Below the pieces are notes generated by a model, which worked only from the letters and a program-made list of their open reading frames with translations, was not told the DNA's origin and ran no database searches. A stretch of DNA of 64,000 nt from Clostridiales bacterium. Lineage in GTDB: Bacteria; Bacillota; Clostridia; SK-Y3. Within the stretch, counting starts at the first letter, position 1. Every line of letters starts with the position of its first letter. The DNA lies in the NCBI GenBank assembly GCA_030156665.1, contig JASGMB010000002.1:51720-115719 (forward strand), written 5' to 3'. The position numbers were made by a program, and so were the translations under genes. Of the stretch, positions 54,998 through 64,000 are shown piece by piece.

Positions 54998-57058
54998 TTG
55001 GATGCAGTTAAAATGCTAAATAACGTAACTGCTAAAGTATTTAATTTTGATGCAAAAGAAAGGCAAAAGCAAAAGTATAAAGAAGATATTATTGCTTTTG
55101 TTTTTCGTGAGTTTGAGCGTAGAAGAACTGAAAAGCTACCGCTAGAACTGAATTGGCGATTACTTATAAATTTTATTCAAGGAAATCAACACGTTCATAT
55201 AAATGCTTACTCAAACGATATTGAAAACAACGAGTCATACTATTGGTGGGAAGAAAGAGAAGTATTTAATCAACTGCGACCGATTTTACAGACAAGACTT
55301 GCAAAGCTAAATAAACTAGCTGTAACGTTAAAAGTAAGACCAGCAAGTGGAGACAGTGATGATATTTCATCTGCAAAAGTTAGTTCAAAGATACTAGAAG
55401 GTGTTGAAAAACAAGAAAAGCTTCATAAAAAACAAAAAGAAGCGAATACATGGAGTGAGAAAACCGGTACAGCTATTTGGAAAACTGTATGGAACCCACA
55501 AAAGGGTAGAATTATAGGTCAAGTAATAGAGGAAAATTCTGAAATAGATGAGATAGAGCAGAGCATACTAGAAGAATTTGAAATTAGAGAAGCGGCCGAC
55601 AATGGTTATCGAACAATTAGAAATATCTTTGAAGGTGATGTTGATATTAACGTGTATTCACCTTTTGAGATTTACCCTGAATCAATCTTTAAACCAATTC
55701 ATTACAATAGATCAATCCAACACGCAAGAGTATTTCACGAAGATGAACTTTTTGAAAACTGGGGTGTAACTGAAAAAGGTGAAAAACTAAATGTATTTTC
55801 ATTAAAAAAGTCTACAGGTAGTGGTGGATTAGGACAAAAAGGGATAGGTTACACAATAGGAAGTGCAGTACATGAGCATTCCGTACTTGTAATTGAACAT
55901 TGGGAACTGCCTTCAAAGCGTTATCCTAGAGGTAGACTCATTATAGCTTCTAAAAATAACTTGCTTTACTATGGCCCGCTTCCCTATGGAATGACAGAGG
56001 AAGGCAAATATGAACTTCCATTTGATGTTCAAAAGTGTATCATAAACGAATACTTCTTTGGTGAAACCGTATTTGAGGACCTTTTACCAGTTCAAAGACG
56101 TTACAACTCTATTAGAAATAGAATTAAAGAATACCTAAATCGTGCCGCAATCGGTCAAATGACCTATGAAGAAGGTGCTATTGACGAGGATATGCTAGAA
56201 GAAGATGGACTTGCACCCGGTCAGATGATACCAAGAAGGCAAGGTTCACAAAAACCTGAATACTTACAGTATCCTGCGTTACCAGCAACATTTCACAATG
56301 AAGATGCAACAATTGAACATATGTTTAATGTGCTATCTGGTGTATCCGAAGCGGCTAAATCGTCAACCCCTCCTACTGGTGTCGGTTCTGGTATCATGCT
56401 TAGTCTTTTAAAAGAGGATGATGATACCAGAATCGCACTCACAGGGGATGATATACAGCAAGCAAGAATTAGTATCGGAATAAAAGTTTTAAGGCTTTAC
56501 AAACAATTTGCTGACTACCCTAGAATGATTAGGACAGTCGGTAAAAATAATACAATCGAGGTAACAGCGTGGGATAAAAACGATATTACATCATTTGATG
56601 TATATATAGAAACATCATCAATGCTTTCAGAAACTCCAGCACAGCGCAGACAGATGGTATTTGATTTACTACAAGCAGGACTATTCAACGACCCAGATAC
56701 CGGAAGAATTACAAAAGAAGGTCGTGCAAAAATCTTTGAAATGATTGAACTAGGAGATTGGGAAACCTTTGATGATGAAGATAACCTTCATACTCAAAAA
56801 GCATTAAGAGAAAATAGAGAAATGATACAAGGCAACATGATGCCAATAAGAGAGTTTGATGATGATATTATGCACATTCATAAGCATAATTCTTATCGTC
56901 TAACTTCTGATTATGATGACTTATTAAGGCAAAATCCTGAAATAGATGAGATATTTGAGCAACACGTTATGATGCATGTTATGAGTTTGCAGCAAAAAGT
57001 AGGGGCAGCACAAGCGCCGGGCGATGAAGTTCGTGCCGATGGTATGCCGCCACAGTAA
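54998..57058 (+). CDS. portal protein
   Basis: A 686-residue portal protein, of the long type seen in P22-like phages rather than the 400-500 residue siphovirus type. Mid-region text LLPVQRRYNSIRNRIKEYLN and LAPGQMIPRRQGS, and a helical tail with VFDLLQAGLFNDPDTGRI, are typical. It forms the dodecameric DNA channel. TTG at 54998 follows GGGGGTGA by 6 bases. Confidence 0.88.
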   Translation: MDAVKMLNNVTAKVFNFDAKERQKQKYKEDIIAFVFREFERRRTEKLPLELNWRLLINFIQGNQHVHINAYSNDIENNESYYWWEEREVFNQLRPILQTRLAKLNKLAVTLKVRPASGDSDDISSAKVSSKILEGVEKQEKLHKKQKEANTWSEKTGTAIWKTVWNPQKGRIIGQVIEENSEIDEIEQSILEEFEIREAADNGYRTIRNIFEGDVDINVYSPFEIYPESIFKPIHYNRSIQHARVFHEDELFENWGVTEKGEKLNVFSLKKSTGSGGLGQKGIGYTIGSAVHEHSVLVIEHWELPSKRYPRGRLIIASKNNLLYYGPLPYGMTEEGKYELPFDVQKCIINEYFFGETVFEDLLPVQRRYNSIRNRIKEYLNRAAIGQMTYEEGAIDEDMLEEDGLAPGQMIPRRQGSQKPEYLQYPALPATFHNEDATIEHMFNVLSGVSEAAKSSTPPTGVGSGIMLSLLKEDDDTRIALTGDDIQQARISIGIKVLRLYKQFADYPRMIRTVGKNNTIEVTAWDKNDITSFDVYIETSSMLSETPAQRRQMVFDLLQAGLFNDPDTGRITKEGRAKIFEMIELGDWETFDDEDNLHTQKALRENREMIQGNMMPIREFDDDIMHIHKHNSYRLTSDYDDLLRQNPEIDEIFEQHVMMHVMSLQQKVGAAQAPGDEVRADGMPPQ

Positions 57059-57082
57059 AAATTAAAAAAAGGAGATGTTAGT

Positions 57083-58045
57083 GTGTTTACTCAAAAAAAG
57101 ATAGATAAGATAAATATTCAATTGTTTGGTGCGTTTGATGAAGCGGCTAATCAAATGATAAAAGCATTTGACGAACCACAGCCAGGACCAGAACCTTCTC
57201 CGGAATCAACTCCACAGCCAGAGCAAGAACCTACACCACAGCCAGAACCACAGCCGCAAGATCAACCAAAAGACAATGACCCAGAACCGGAACCTAAGCC
57301 ACAACCACAAGAAAAGTCAGATGATAAAGTGCCATTTGAGCCAGATGAACCAGAGTTTGATATAAAAGATTTTATTACGAAAGTAGATACAAAACTTGAT
57401 GAAGTTTATAAAAAAATAGATGAAAGTCAGCAATTACCACAGCCACAGAAAACACCGGAAGAATTAGAAGCAGAAGCGGAAGCTAAAAAGCAAGAACTTT
57501 TAGATAGATTAATGGAAAATCCAGAAGCTGTTTTAAAAGAGTTTTATGAAGAACAAAGAAAAATAGAAAAAAAGCAGGAAGAAGAAGCACAAAGAAAAGC
57601 GGCAGAAGAACGAGAAAAGTTTGAAATGATAGCAGATGAATTTCTATCAAATAACCCAGATGCAGTTAAGTATATTGACGATATGGCAAAAATCATAAAC
57701 TCATATGACTTTTTAAAACAAAATGAAAAGTCACTAGAAATTGCATACCGTATGGCAAAGGGTGAAAAGTTTGATTCTGTTAGGGCAGAGTATGAAAAAC
57801 TTTCTAAACAGCCAAAAACAATAGAGGAAATAATAGCTGATGAAGAAAACTTTAATAAGCTAATTCAAAATGAAAAGATATTTAATGCAGTAGTTGAAAA
57901 ATACATAAAAGATATTGGAAGCGGTAAAGCACCGTTTGTGATTAGTAATGGTGGTTCTACTGGTAAACCGCCAGTATCAGCACCAACTGAAAAACCAAAA
58001 AGTTTCAAAGCTGCAACAGAAGCATTTTTAAAGTCGTGGCAGTAA
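57083..58045 (+). CDS. phage scaffold-like protein with Pro/Glu/Gln-rich linker
   Basis: A 320-residue protein between portal and capsid. A short N-terminal segment (KIDKINIQLFGAFDEAANQM), a low-complexity linker of PEPQP-type repeats (about residues 33-85), a long coiled coil (EAKKQELLDRLMENPEAV) and a C-terminal helix ending AFLKSWQ fit a scaffolding protein. GTG start; a second GTG lies two bases upstream in another frame. Confidence 0.8.
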   Translation: MFTQKKIDKINIQLFGAFDEAANQMIKAFDEPQPGPEPSPESTPQPEQEPTPQPEPQPQDQPKDNDPEPEPKPQPQEKSDDKVPFEPDEPEFDIKDFITKVDTKLDEVYKKIDESQQLPQPQKTPEELEAEAEAKKQELLDRLMENPEAVLKEFYEEQRKIEKKQEEEAQRKAAEEREKFEMIADEFLSNNPDAVKYIDDMAKIINSYDFLKQNEKSLEIAYRMAKGEKFDSVRAEYEKLSKQPKTIEEIIADEENFNKLIQNEKIFNAVVEKYIKDIGSGKAPFVISNGGSTGKPPVSAPTEKPKSFKAATEAFLKSWQ

Positions 58046-58106
58046 TGCAAACTTTATATAAATTTTATTAACCAATAACCAATGAATTTAAAAGGAGGTC
58101 ATTTAT

Positions 58107-59279
58107 ATGGCAGCATATGTCGGTAGCAATATGGCTAACGCTGAAAAAGCGTTAAAAGAATTTTTTATTGAACCTGCAAGAACGCAGTTAGATGAACGTT
58201 CTGGTCCGTTTTTAGCGGAAATGGAAAAATCAACAAAAGAGGTAGCAGGATTTCAGATTAAAATGCCGATCAAGTATGGTAGAAGCGGCGGTATTGGAAA
58301 CAGAGCAGATGATGGCGATACTCCAGAACCACAAGCAAGAAAATGGGAACATGCAATATGGAATACTAAAAATATATTTGCAACCATTAGACTTACTGAT
58401 AAGCTTTTAAAAGCTTCAAGAAATGATAAGTACGCATTTGCGAACCAATTAGCAAGTCAAATGGAAGATATCATAATCGATGCAAATGATTCACTAAGAC
58501 GACAACTTTTCGGTGATGGTTCGGGTAAAATGGCAACTTGTGGTGTTAATACATCTGTTAACTTACTTACTGTAGATTCTGTTCAGTATCTACAAGAAGG
58601 ACAAGTAATTGATATATTGCAATCAGATGGCACACCTATTGCCGAAGGTAGAACCATCCTATCAAGAGATAAAGCAAATAACCAGATTTTAATTGATGGT
58701 GCTGCAGTAACTACAGCTGCAACTGATATTATTACGCTTGCCGGAAACTACAACATGGAACTTACCGGCATGGACGCAGTATTTAATTCCGGTTCTACAC
58801 TTTATAACATTGATAGGTCAACTCACAAGTGGTTTGATCCTAATGTTAAAGCATTAAATGGTGAACTTGATGAAATTGTAATGCAGGAGATGATTGACGA
58901 AGCTGACGCTGAAATGGGAAGTCAAATTGACTTTATCATGTGTGGTTATGGGGTTGCAAGAGCATTTCAGTACAACCAGTTAACTTATAAGAAAAACATT
59001 GATTATACGACCTTAAAGGGTGGCTATAAAGTAATGAAATATGGTGAGATTCCACTCACTCGTGAAAAGTATGAAAAGCCGGGAGTTATGAGGTTCCTTT
59101 CTAAAGAGAACTGGAAACTTTATCGCATGGGCGATTGGGATTGGATGGCAGAAGATGGCGCAATTCTTAAGAAAGTAAGTGGTAAAGCAGCTTATGAAGC
59201 GGTATTGGTTATGTACGCTGACATAGGTTGTGATAAAGTAAGAGGTCAAAGTTTACTGACCGGTATCACAGAACACTAA
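58107..59279 (+). CDS. major capsid protein
   Basis: A 390-residue HK97-fold-type coat protein. The order after portal and scaffold, the length, and segments such as FLAEMEKSTKEVAGFQIKMP and MDAVFNSGSTLYNIDR support this. No head maturation protease gene is present, so assembly probably uses the separate scaffold. AAAGGAGGTC precedes the ATG, as expected for high expression. Confidence 0.88.
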   Translation: MAAYVGSNMANAEKALKEFFIEPARTQLDERSGPFLAEMEKSTKEVAGFQIKMPIKYGRSGGIGNRADDGDTPEPQARKWEHAIWNTKNIFATIRLTDKLLKASRNDKYAFANQLASQMEDIIIDANDSLRRQLFGDGSGKMATCGVNTSVNLLTVDSVQYLQEGQVIDILQSDGTPIAEGRTILSRDKANNQILIDGAAVTTAATDIITLAGNYNMELTGMDAVFNSGSTLYNIDRSTHKWFDPNVKALNGELDEIVMQEMIDEADAEMGSQIDFIMCGYGVARAFQYNQLTYKKNIDYTTLKGGYKVMKYGEIPLTREKYEKPGVMRFLSKENWKLYRMGDWDWMAEDGAILKKVSGKAAYEAVLVMYADIGCDKVRGQSLLTGITEH

Positions 59280-59294
59280 TTTATTTTTATAACT

Positions 59295-59344
59295 AGCGGT
59301 AGGGAGGTATAGGAAAATCTTTATATTTTCCTACCGCTTTTATA
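59295..59344 (+). terminator. hairpin after capsid gene
   Basis: AGCGGTA/TACCGCT (outer) and GGAAAAT/ATTTTCC (inner) form a two-part stem followed by four Ts. It may give partial termination so that capsid is made in excess. Confidence 0.55.
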
Positions 59345-59377
59345 TCTAAAAACAGTAGGTAAAGGGGTAGAGGTTTT

Positions 59378-59761
59378 ATGACAAAAGATGAACTGCTTTT
59401 AAGATTTCCATACTATTCTATTGTTAATACCAATGTATTTCATATACCAGAAAGATTAAAAGAGATAGATTCAAGTTATTTTGTAGTAAGAAATCATAAA
59501 ACTAAAAAGTTTGAAGTACATTCTAGTGAAAACATAGGATTTTCAAGGTGTTTTGTGGTTCCATTTGAAGAACTTGATGTAAGGACTATAGATTATGCAA
59601 AAGAAACCTATGTAGGTTATCGCGGAAAAGAAATATTTACAGAAATTGATAGGCATAATCAAAAGTTAGAAGAATCAGAAAGAAGAAAAATGAAAGATGA
59701 TTATTATGTAAGGGCATTAGAAAGTAGAAATCTATTTAAAGAAGATGCTTTTTATCTTTAA
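59378..59761 (+). CDS. phage protein, head-tail region (127 aa)
   Basis: A charged helical protein (MTKDELLLRFPYYSIVNTNV) between the capsid and adaptor genes. Function unknown. Confidence 0.6.
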   Translation: MTKDELLLRFPYYSIVNTNVFHIPERLKEIDSSYFVVRNHKTKKFEVHSSENIGFSRCFVVPFEELDVRTIDYAKETYVGYRGKEIFTEIDRHNQKLEESERRKMKDDYYVRALESRNLFKEDAFYL

Positions 59762-59781
59762 TAATAAAGAAGGTGATTTCA

Positions 59782-60315
59782 TTGACCGTTGATGAAATGA
59801 GAATACAAGCTCAACTTAAATTTCCACGAAAAATAAACCTTCAATTTGCGATTAGATACATTAACGATGCAATAAAAAAACTTTGTAAAAAGTATGATAC
59901 AGCAGGAATTAGAGAAACAATTACAATTACAGCTAAAGCAGACGAATGGTACGATATAGACCCGTTATTTTTTAAAGTAAAAGAATGTATTATAAATGGT
60001 ACTAAAACTAAAACCAATGCTTTTCGTATTCGTAGTAAAAAGGTTCAGTTTGATTATGATGGTACTTATGACTTTACATACATTAGATACCCAAAAGATG
60101 TAACAGGAGGGACCGAAGAACCGGAAATTGCGGTTGATTATCACGATATACTACCGGATTATATAGCTTCTAAAGAAAGAGCAAGAATTTTCGGCATGAG
60201 AGATGAAGATGCACAAATATTATTAGCTGAATTTTACGATAGCGCAAAAGATACGCATACTACTTTAAAAAGTCATAAAGGCACAAGTAAAAGGATAAAA
60301 GCACCTATATGGTAA
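59782..60315 (+). CDS. head-tail adaptor-like protein
   Basis: A 177-residue protein (TVDEMRIQAQLKFPRKINLQ, then INDAIKKLCKKYDTAGIRET) similar in layout to P22 gp4-like or gp6-type adaptors: a helical bundle, a beta insert and a helical end. TTG at 59782 follows AAGGTGAT. Confidence 0.65.
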   Translation: MTVDEMRIQAQLKFPRKINLQFAIRYINDAIKKLCKKYDTAGIRETITITAKADEWYDIDPLFFKVKECIINGTKTKTNAFRIRSKKVQFDYDGTYDFTYIRYPKDVTGGTEEPEIAVDYHDILPDYIASKERARIFGMRDEDAQILLAEFYDSAKDTHTTLKSHKGTSKRIKAPIW

Positions 60316-60327
60316 GGTGGTGAGAAT

Positions 60328-62070
60328 ATGCCAGAAATGGATGTAAAGGTGTATGACGATTTTCGGAAAGGACAGAATGATACGTCAGCACCTAACCAGC
60401 TTGATGATGCAGAGTTAGAAAAGGCTTATAATGCAGATCTTTCAGAACGTGGTGGATTTATTACAAGGCGTGGAGTAGAAAAGTATAACCCTACGTCTTA
60501 TAACGGTGTAATAACAGATGGAATTGAGTGGACTATTGGCAATGTTGTAAAAGATATTATTGTAAAAGACAAAGTTTTATATGAGGTAAAGCCGGACAAG
60601 ACATTAGTTCCAAAACAATCGGTACAAAGTGATACATTATCATTTTTAGTGATAAGAAGTATCTTTTATTTTGCAGATGGAAACGAGATTTACGAATGGG
60701 GTAACTTTGATTACTTTTCTACCACAACAGGAGCACAAGATATTAAAATAGGTGACATTGTAAAACACACAGATGGCAAGTTTTATCAATCAAATTTAAA
60801 CAGAACAGGTGTTGATTTAAGTGCAGAAGATTACACAAATACCACGAATTGGACAGATGTAACAGAGATTAACGATATAATTTCAAATGTTATAAGACCG
60901 ATTAAACCAACTGCTAAAGACCAAAACGGAATTGATATTACAGATAATAATTTAACCCCTATCAAAAAATGCACAATGTTTATTCAACATCCTTCTTCTT
61001 TAAGAATATTTGCTGCAGGTAATCCAGACGACCCAACTGCACTATTTTATTCAGAACCTAATGACATAGGATACTTTAAAGAAACGTCAAAAGCATACCC
61101 ATATACAAACGATGGAAAGATAACTGCTATTTGCAATTTATCGGATGATTTATTAGTAAGCTATAATAACATCTGGTACCATTGGCGAGGAATTGACCCT
61201 ACAACTGATGCTATCTGGAAACCACTTCCGATTCCTTATGGTTGTGTAGCACATCATTCTATTGCACTTACTCCTTTTTCGATAACTTTCTTAGGACAAG
61301 ACGCAATCTATAGGGTAAGTGCTTCAATACTTAGTCAAGAAGTAGTAATGGTACAGCCAGACCAAATTATAGACCGTTTATCTGAAAATAAAGTAGAAAG
61401 AACTTTAAAAACAATTAAAAACAAAGAAAAAGTAAGAGCTGTATTCCATGACAATAAGTATATGTTAGCCTTTTCGGATGACGATACCATTTCATATAAT
61501 AATAAAGTTTTAGTTTACTTTTGGAATAGACCTGGTGGGTTTGTGGTTTATACAGGGTGGGAGCATTATGCATGGTATAAAAAGACCAATGGAGAATTAC
61601 TTTTTACAAGTAAAAATTATCTGCTTACCACAAACAAAGGATATTCAGATATTGATGTAGATACTGGTGAGAAAAAAGGGATTTGTTTTAGCGTTTTATC
61701 AAAGCAATATCATTTTGGATATATGTTAAATCCAAAGTATTTAAGATTCTTATTCTTAGCATTTAGACAGCATGAGCAAACAGAATCTTTTGTTAATATT
61801 ACACTTTTAGGTGACTATGTAGACGTTTTAATAGAAAATGTTGATTTAGCAGAATCATTAATTTGGCAAAGACTTTGGAGTAAAAAATGGGGTTTTGCTG
61901 ATATGATTCAAAAAGGCGCTGAAATTAATAAGATCGCAACAAGTTTTCAAGTATTGATTGAAAACGATAGAATAGACGACCCAGTTACTGTTTATGCTAT
62001 TGGTTTTGGTTTTGAGCCATTAGAAAGTAATCCAGAAATGATAAGCAGAGAGGAGGACCTTTTACAATGA
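60328..62070 (+). CDS. connector or tail protein (P22 gp10-like role inferred)
   Basis: A 580-residue beta-rich protein. The N-terminal DDFRKGQNDTSAPNQLDD and RGGFITRRGVEKYN resemble tail-nozzle or DNA-stabilisation proteins of short-tailed phages, where GG...RPG-type loops occur. Long, with no membrane segment. It precedes the fibre directly and overlaps it by 4 bases. Confidence 0.65.
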   Translation: MPEMDVKVYDDFRKGQNDTSAPNQLDDAELEKAYNADLSERGGFITRRGVEKYNPTSYNGVITDGIEWTIGNVVKDIIVKDKVLYEVKPDKTLVPKQSVQSDTLSFLVIRSIFYFADGNEIYEWGNFDYFSTTTGAQDIKIGDIVKHTDGKFYQSNLNRTGVDLSAEDYTNTTNWTDVTEINDIISNVIRPIKPTAKDQNGIDITDNNLTPIKKCTMFIQHPSSLRIFAAGNPDDPTALFYSEPNDIGYFKETSKAYPYTNDGKITAICNLSDDLLVSYNNIWYHWRGIDPTTDAIWKPLPIPYGCVAHHSIALTPFSITFLGQDAIYRVSASILSQEVVMVQPDQIIDRLSENKVERTLKTIKNKEKVRAVFHDNKYMLAFSDDDTISYNNKVLVYFWNRPGGFVVYTGWEHYAWYKKTNGELLFTSKNYLLTTNKGYSDIDVDTGEKKGICFSVLSKQYHFGYMLNPKYLRFLFLAFRQHEQTESFVNITLLGDYVDVLIENVDLAESLIWQRLWSKKWGFADMIQKGAEINKIATSFQVLIENDRIDDPVTVYAIGFGFEPLESNPEMISREEDLLQ

Positions 62071-64000
62071 AACCTACTAGAAAATTTACAGCGGATTTAG
62101 GGGATTTTAGTACAGATTTAGCAGGACCGGATACTATTGAGCAGGATTTTGACCAGATAAATAAAATGTTTGACCCTCTTTCTACTCACGAAGATGGAAG
62201 CACAGGAGGTATAGGTACAGAGAACATTCAAGATGGTGCTATTACAACTTCTAAACTTGCTGATTCTAACATTGATAATACGAAACTTGCGGATGATTCT
62301 ATATCTACTTCTAAAATACAAGATAATGCGGTTACAACAGTAAAAATTTTAGATGGAAATGTAACTACTTCTAAAATTAAAGATGCTAATATAACAACTA
62401 CAAAAATTGCAGATAAAAACGTGACTACAGAAAAAATAAATGATCTTGCGGTTACTAATGTTAAATTAGGTAATTCGTCAGTTTCTACTGAAAAAATTCA
62501 AGATAGTACGGTGACTACATCAAAGATTGCAAATAGTAATGTTACAACTGAAAAGATAGCAGATAGTAATATTACTACTGCAAAAATTAATAATGGCGCG
62601 GTAACTACTGTTAAAATAGCAGATGGTAGTATTACAGAAAGTAAACTAGGTACTGATTCCGTAATCACAACTAAGATTAAAGATGCAAATGTGACTGAAT
62701 CAAAACTTGCAGCAAATTCAGTATCTAATAGTAAGATTAAATCTTTAAGTATTACCAATGATAAGATAGCGGATAATGCTATATCAACCTCTAAAATTCA
62801 AGATGAAGCAATTACCGTAGAAAAAATAGTACCCGGACTCAGAACTACTGTAGACACTGCAATATTAGACGATAGAATAACCGCAATAGAAGCCGAAGTA
62901 TATTCACCTGATTACACAGACACACTCACTCAAAACGCTTCAATATTCTCAGTAGGTACAGGCTACAAAGATGACGGAACATATTTAGATGTATCAGATA
63001 GTGTTGTTAAAGGGCAAGTTAGCGCAAGTGTGAAGGGTAGGACAGCAACGAATATAGTTAAGAATGGTAACTTTGCTGATGGTACTACTGGGTGGCAAAG
63101 TGGAGGGGCTGCTCTAACAACAAGCGAAAACACATTAAGCGTAACTAGTGACGGTACAGTAACATACCCAAATGTGTATCAAACAACTGGTTTAGAATTA
63201 CAAACTGATAAGAAAATATTTATTAAAGCAAAAGTAAAAATTCCGTCTGAATGTACAGGGATTAGGTTTGTTTTTTATGGTACTACTGTTCAAAGTACAA
63301 CAACAGCAAATAAAACTCTAGCCCCAAACGTATGGACTGTAATATATCATATTTTTACTGTTACAAATCAAGAAGGAAAGGCAGTAATAAGAATTGATCA
63401 TCTGTATCCAGATTTAACCACAGCCAACGGCAAAACAATGGAAGTACAAGAAGTAATGGCACTTGACCTAACAGCACTTGGACTAGACACTAAAACAGCA
63501 GACGAAATAAACGAAATGTTCCCATACTGGTTTGACGGCACTAAATCTACATTACCCGTAAGGATTAAGAGTGTCGGGAAGAATCTGTTTGATAAGAATA
63601 AAGTAAAATTAACAAATATTGATGCTAATAATTTACGAATAAAGACAACAACATTACAACCAAATACTCAATATTATTTTAATTGGGATAAAACGAAAGT
63701 TAGCGGTACTCATGCTGTTAAAATTATATATGGCAACATTATTACAAATATTGTTTTTAATTCGTCTACACCTACAAGTTTTACAACGAATGAACTTAAC
63801 GAATATCAAATAAATTTTTATTTTACAGACGGTATATCAGCACAAAATATTCAAAACATTTTAGATTCTATCCAAATCGAAGAAGGCACAACAGCAACAG
63901 AATACGAACCATACAAAGAAAGCGTGTCCTACATCACACTACCTGATGGCGTTGATGGATTTCACTCGCTTCCGAATGGCACTAAAGATGAAATTTACGA
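62067..64000 (+). CDS. tail fibre protein with decapeptide repeats (cut by window edge)
   Basis: The frame is open from ATG 62067 (GGAGG upstream) to the end of the window, at least 644 codons. A short N-terminal domain leads to 20 tandem 10-residue repeats, and then to beta-rich domains with TNIVKNGNFADGTTGWQ, a carbohydrate-binding-like region, and repeated YxxGxK-type segments. The N-terminus likely docks to the tail and the rest contacts the host surface. Overlaps the preceding gene by ATGA. Confidence 0.85.
   Translation, partial: MKPTRKFTADLGDFSTDLAGPDTIEQDFDQINKMFDPLSTHEDGSTGGIGTENIQDGAITTSKLADSNIDNTKLADDSISTSKIQDNAVTTVKILDGNVTTSKIKDANITTTKIADKNVTTEKINDLAVTNVKLGNSSVSTEKIQDSTVTTSKIANSNVTTEKIADSNITTAKINNGAVTTVKIADGSITESKLGTDSVITTKIKDANVTESKLAANSVSNSKIKSLSITNDKIADNAISTSKIQDEAITVEKIVPGLRTTVDTAILDDRITAIEAEVYSPDYTDTLTQNASIFSVGTGYKDDGTYLDVSDSVVKGQVSASVKGRTATNIVKNGNFADGTTGWQSGGAALTTSENTLSVTSDGTVTYPNVYQTTGLELQTDKKIFIKAKVKIPSECTGIRFVFYGTTVQSTTTANKTLAPNVWTVIYHIFTVTNQEGKAVIRIDHLYPDLTTANGKTMEVQEVMALDLTALGLDTKTADEINEMFPYWFDGTKSTLPVRIKSVGKNLFDKNKVKLTNIDANNLRIKTTTLQPNTQYYFNWDKTKVSGTHAVKIIYGNIITNIVFNSSTPTSFTTNELNEYQINFYFTDGISAQNIQNILDSIQIEEGTTATEYEPYKESVSYITLPDGVDGFHSLPNGTKDEIY
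62232..62831 (+). repeat. 20 tandem 30-bp (10-residue) coding repeats
   Basis: Each unit follows D-x-[AGSN]-[IV]-[TS]-[TN]-x-K-[IL]-x, for example DGAITTSKLA, DNAVTTVKIL and DANVTESKLA. The unit length is constant over 600 bases while the sequences differ, as expected for an old fibrous repeat. Confidence 0.85.

Noticed and set aside
62232..62831. CRISPR array
   Set aside because: The repeats are contiguous 30-bp coding units without spacers and translate as one open frame.

Overview
The window is AT-rich DNA from a spore-forming Firmicute, most likely a member of the Clostridia. Evidence for this is PolC, SpoVS, dipicolinate synthase A and B, SpoIIIE/FtsK, TepA-YlzJ, RNase Y-YmdB, frequent TTG/GTG starts and strong AGGAGG ribosome binding sites. 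I do not assign a family or genus.

Region 1 (1-30700) is chromosomal core. It runs from the 3' end of polC through rimP, nusA, rnpM (ylxR), an L7Ae-like gene, infB, rbfA, nrnA, truB, ribF, rpsO and pnp, which form the translation and RNA-processing block. An M16 peptidase, dpaA-dpaB, metA on the opposite strand, tepA-ylzJ, uppP, the DNA translocase, a YgiQ-type radical SAM protein, folD, rny, ymdB, spoVS, pgeF and a peptide-binding lipoprotein follow. Regulatory sites that can be read directly include SigA-type promoters (rimP, rpsO, metA, rny, tRNAs), an excellent SigH promoter for spoVS, and many hairpin terminators. Two core genes look damaged or odd. rny has lost about 76 bp near its 3' end and is frameshifted, and pgeF has no ATG, GTG or TTG start for its conserved N-terminus.

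Region 2 (30732-30895) holds tRNA-Leu(GAG) and tRNA-Gln(CTG) behind a near-consensus promoter.

Region 3 (30859-64000) is a temperate prophage integrated at the 3' end of tRNA-Gln. The far end lies outside the window. It begins with a leftward lysogeny block: large serine recombinase whose last codons lie in the tRNA, a membrane protein, an ImmA-like protein and a CI-like repressor. Palindromic operators and a rightward Cro-like gene follow. The early region has an SbcC-like ATPase, RecT, an MBL-fold hydrolase, a LysM protein resembling YneA, two replication genes, DUF2303-like and YopX-like genes, a DHH phosphoesterase, dUTPase, RecU, SSB and many small zinc-finger proteins. The late region has a phage metallopeptidase, both terminase subunits, a candidate Acb2/Tad1-type nucleotide sponge translationally coupled to a DEDDh exonuclease, a Com-like protein, portal, scaffold, capsid, two small connector-region proteins, a 580-residue connector or tail protein and a tail fibre with twenty decapeptide repeats. 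No tape-measure gene lies between capsid and fibre, which suggests a short-tailed (P22-like) virion.

Several small phage genes carry apparent one-base indels, mostly in A-runs. These could be real decay or sequencing error.
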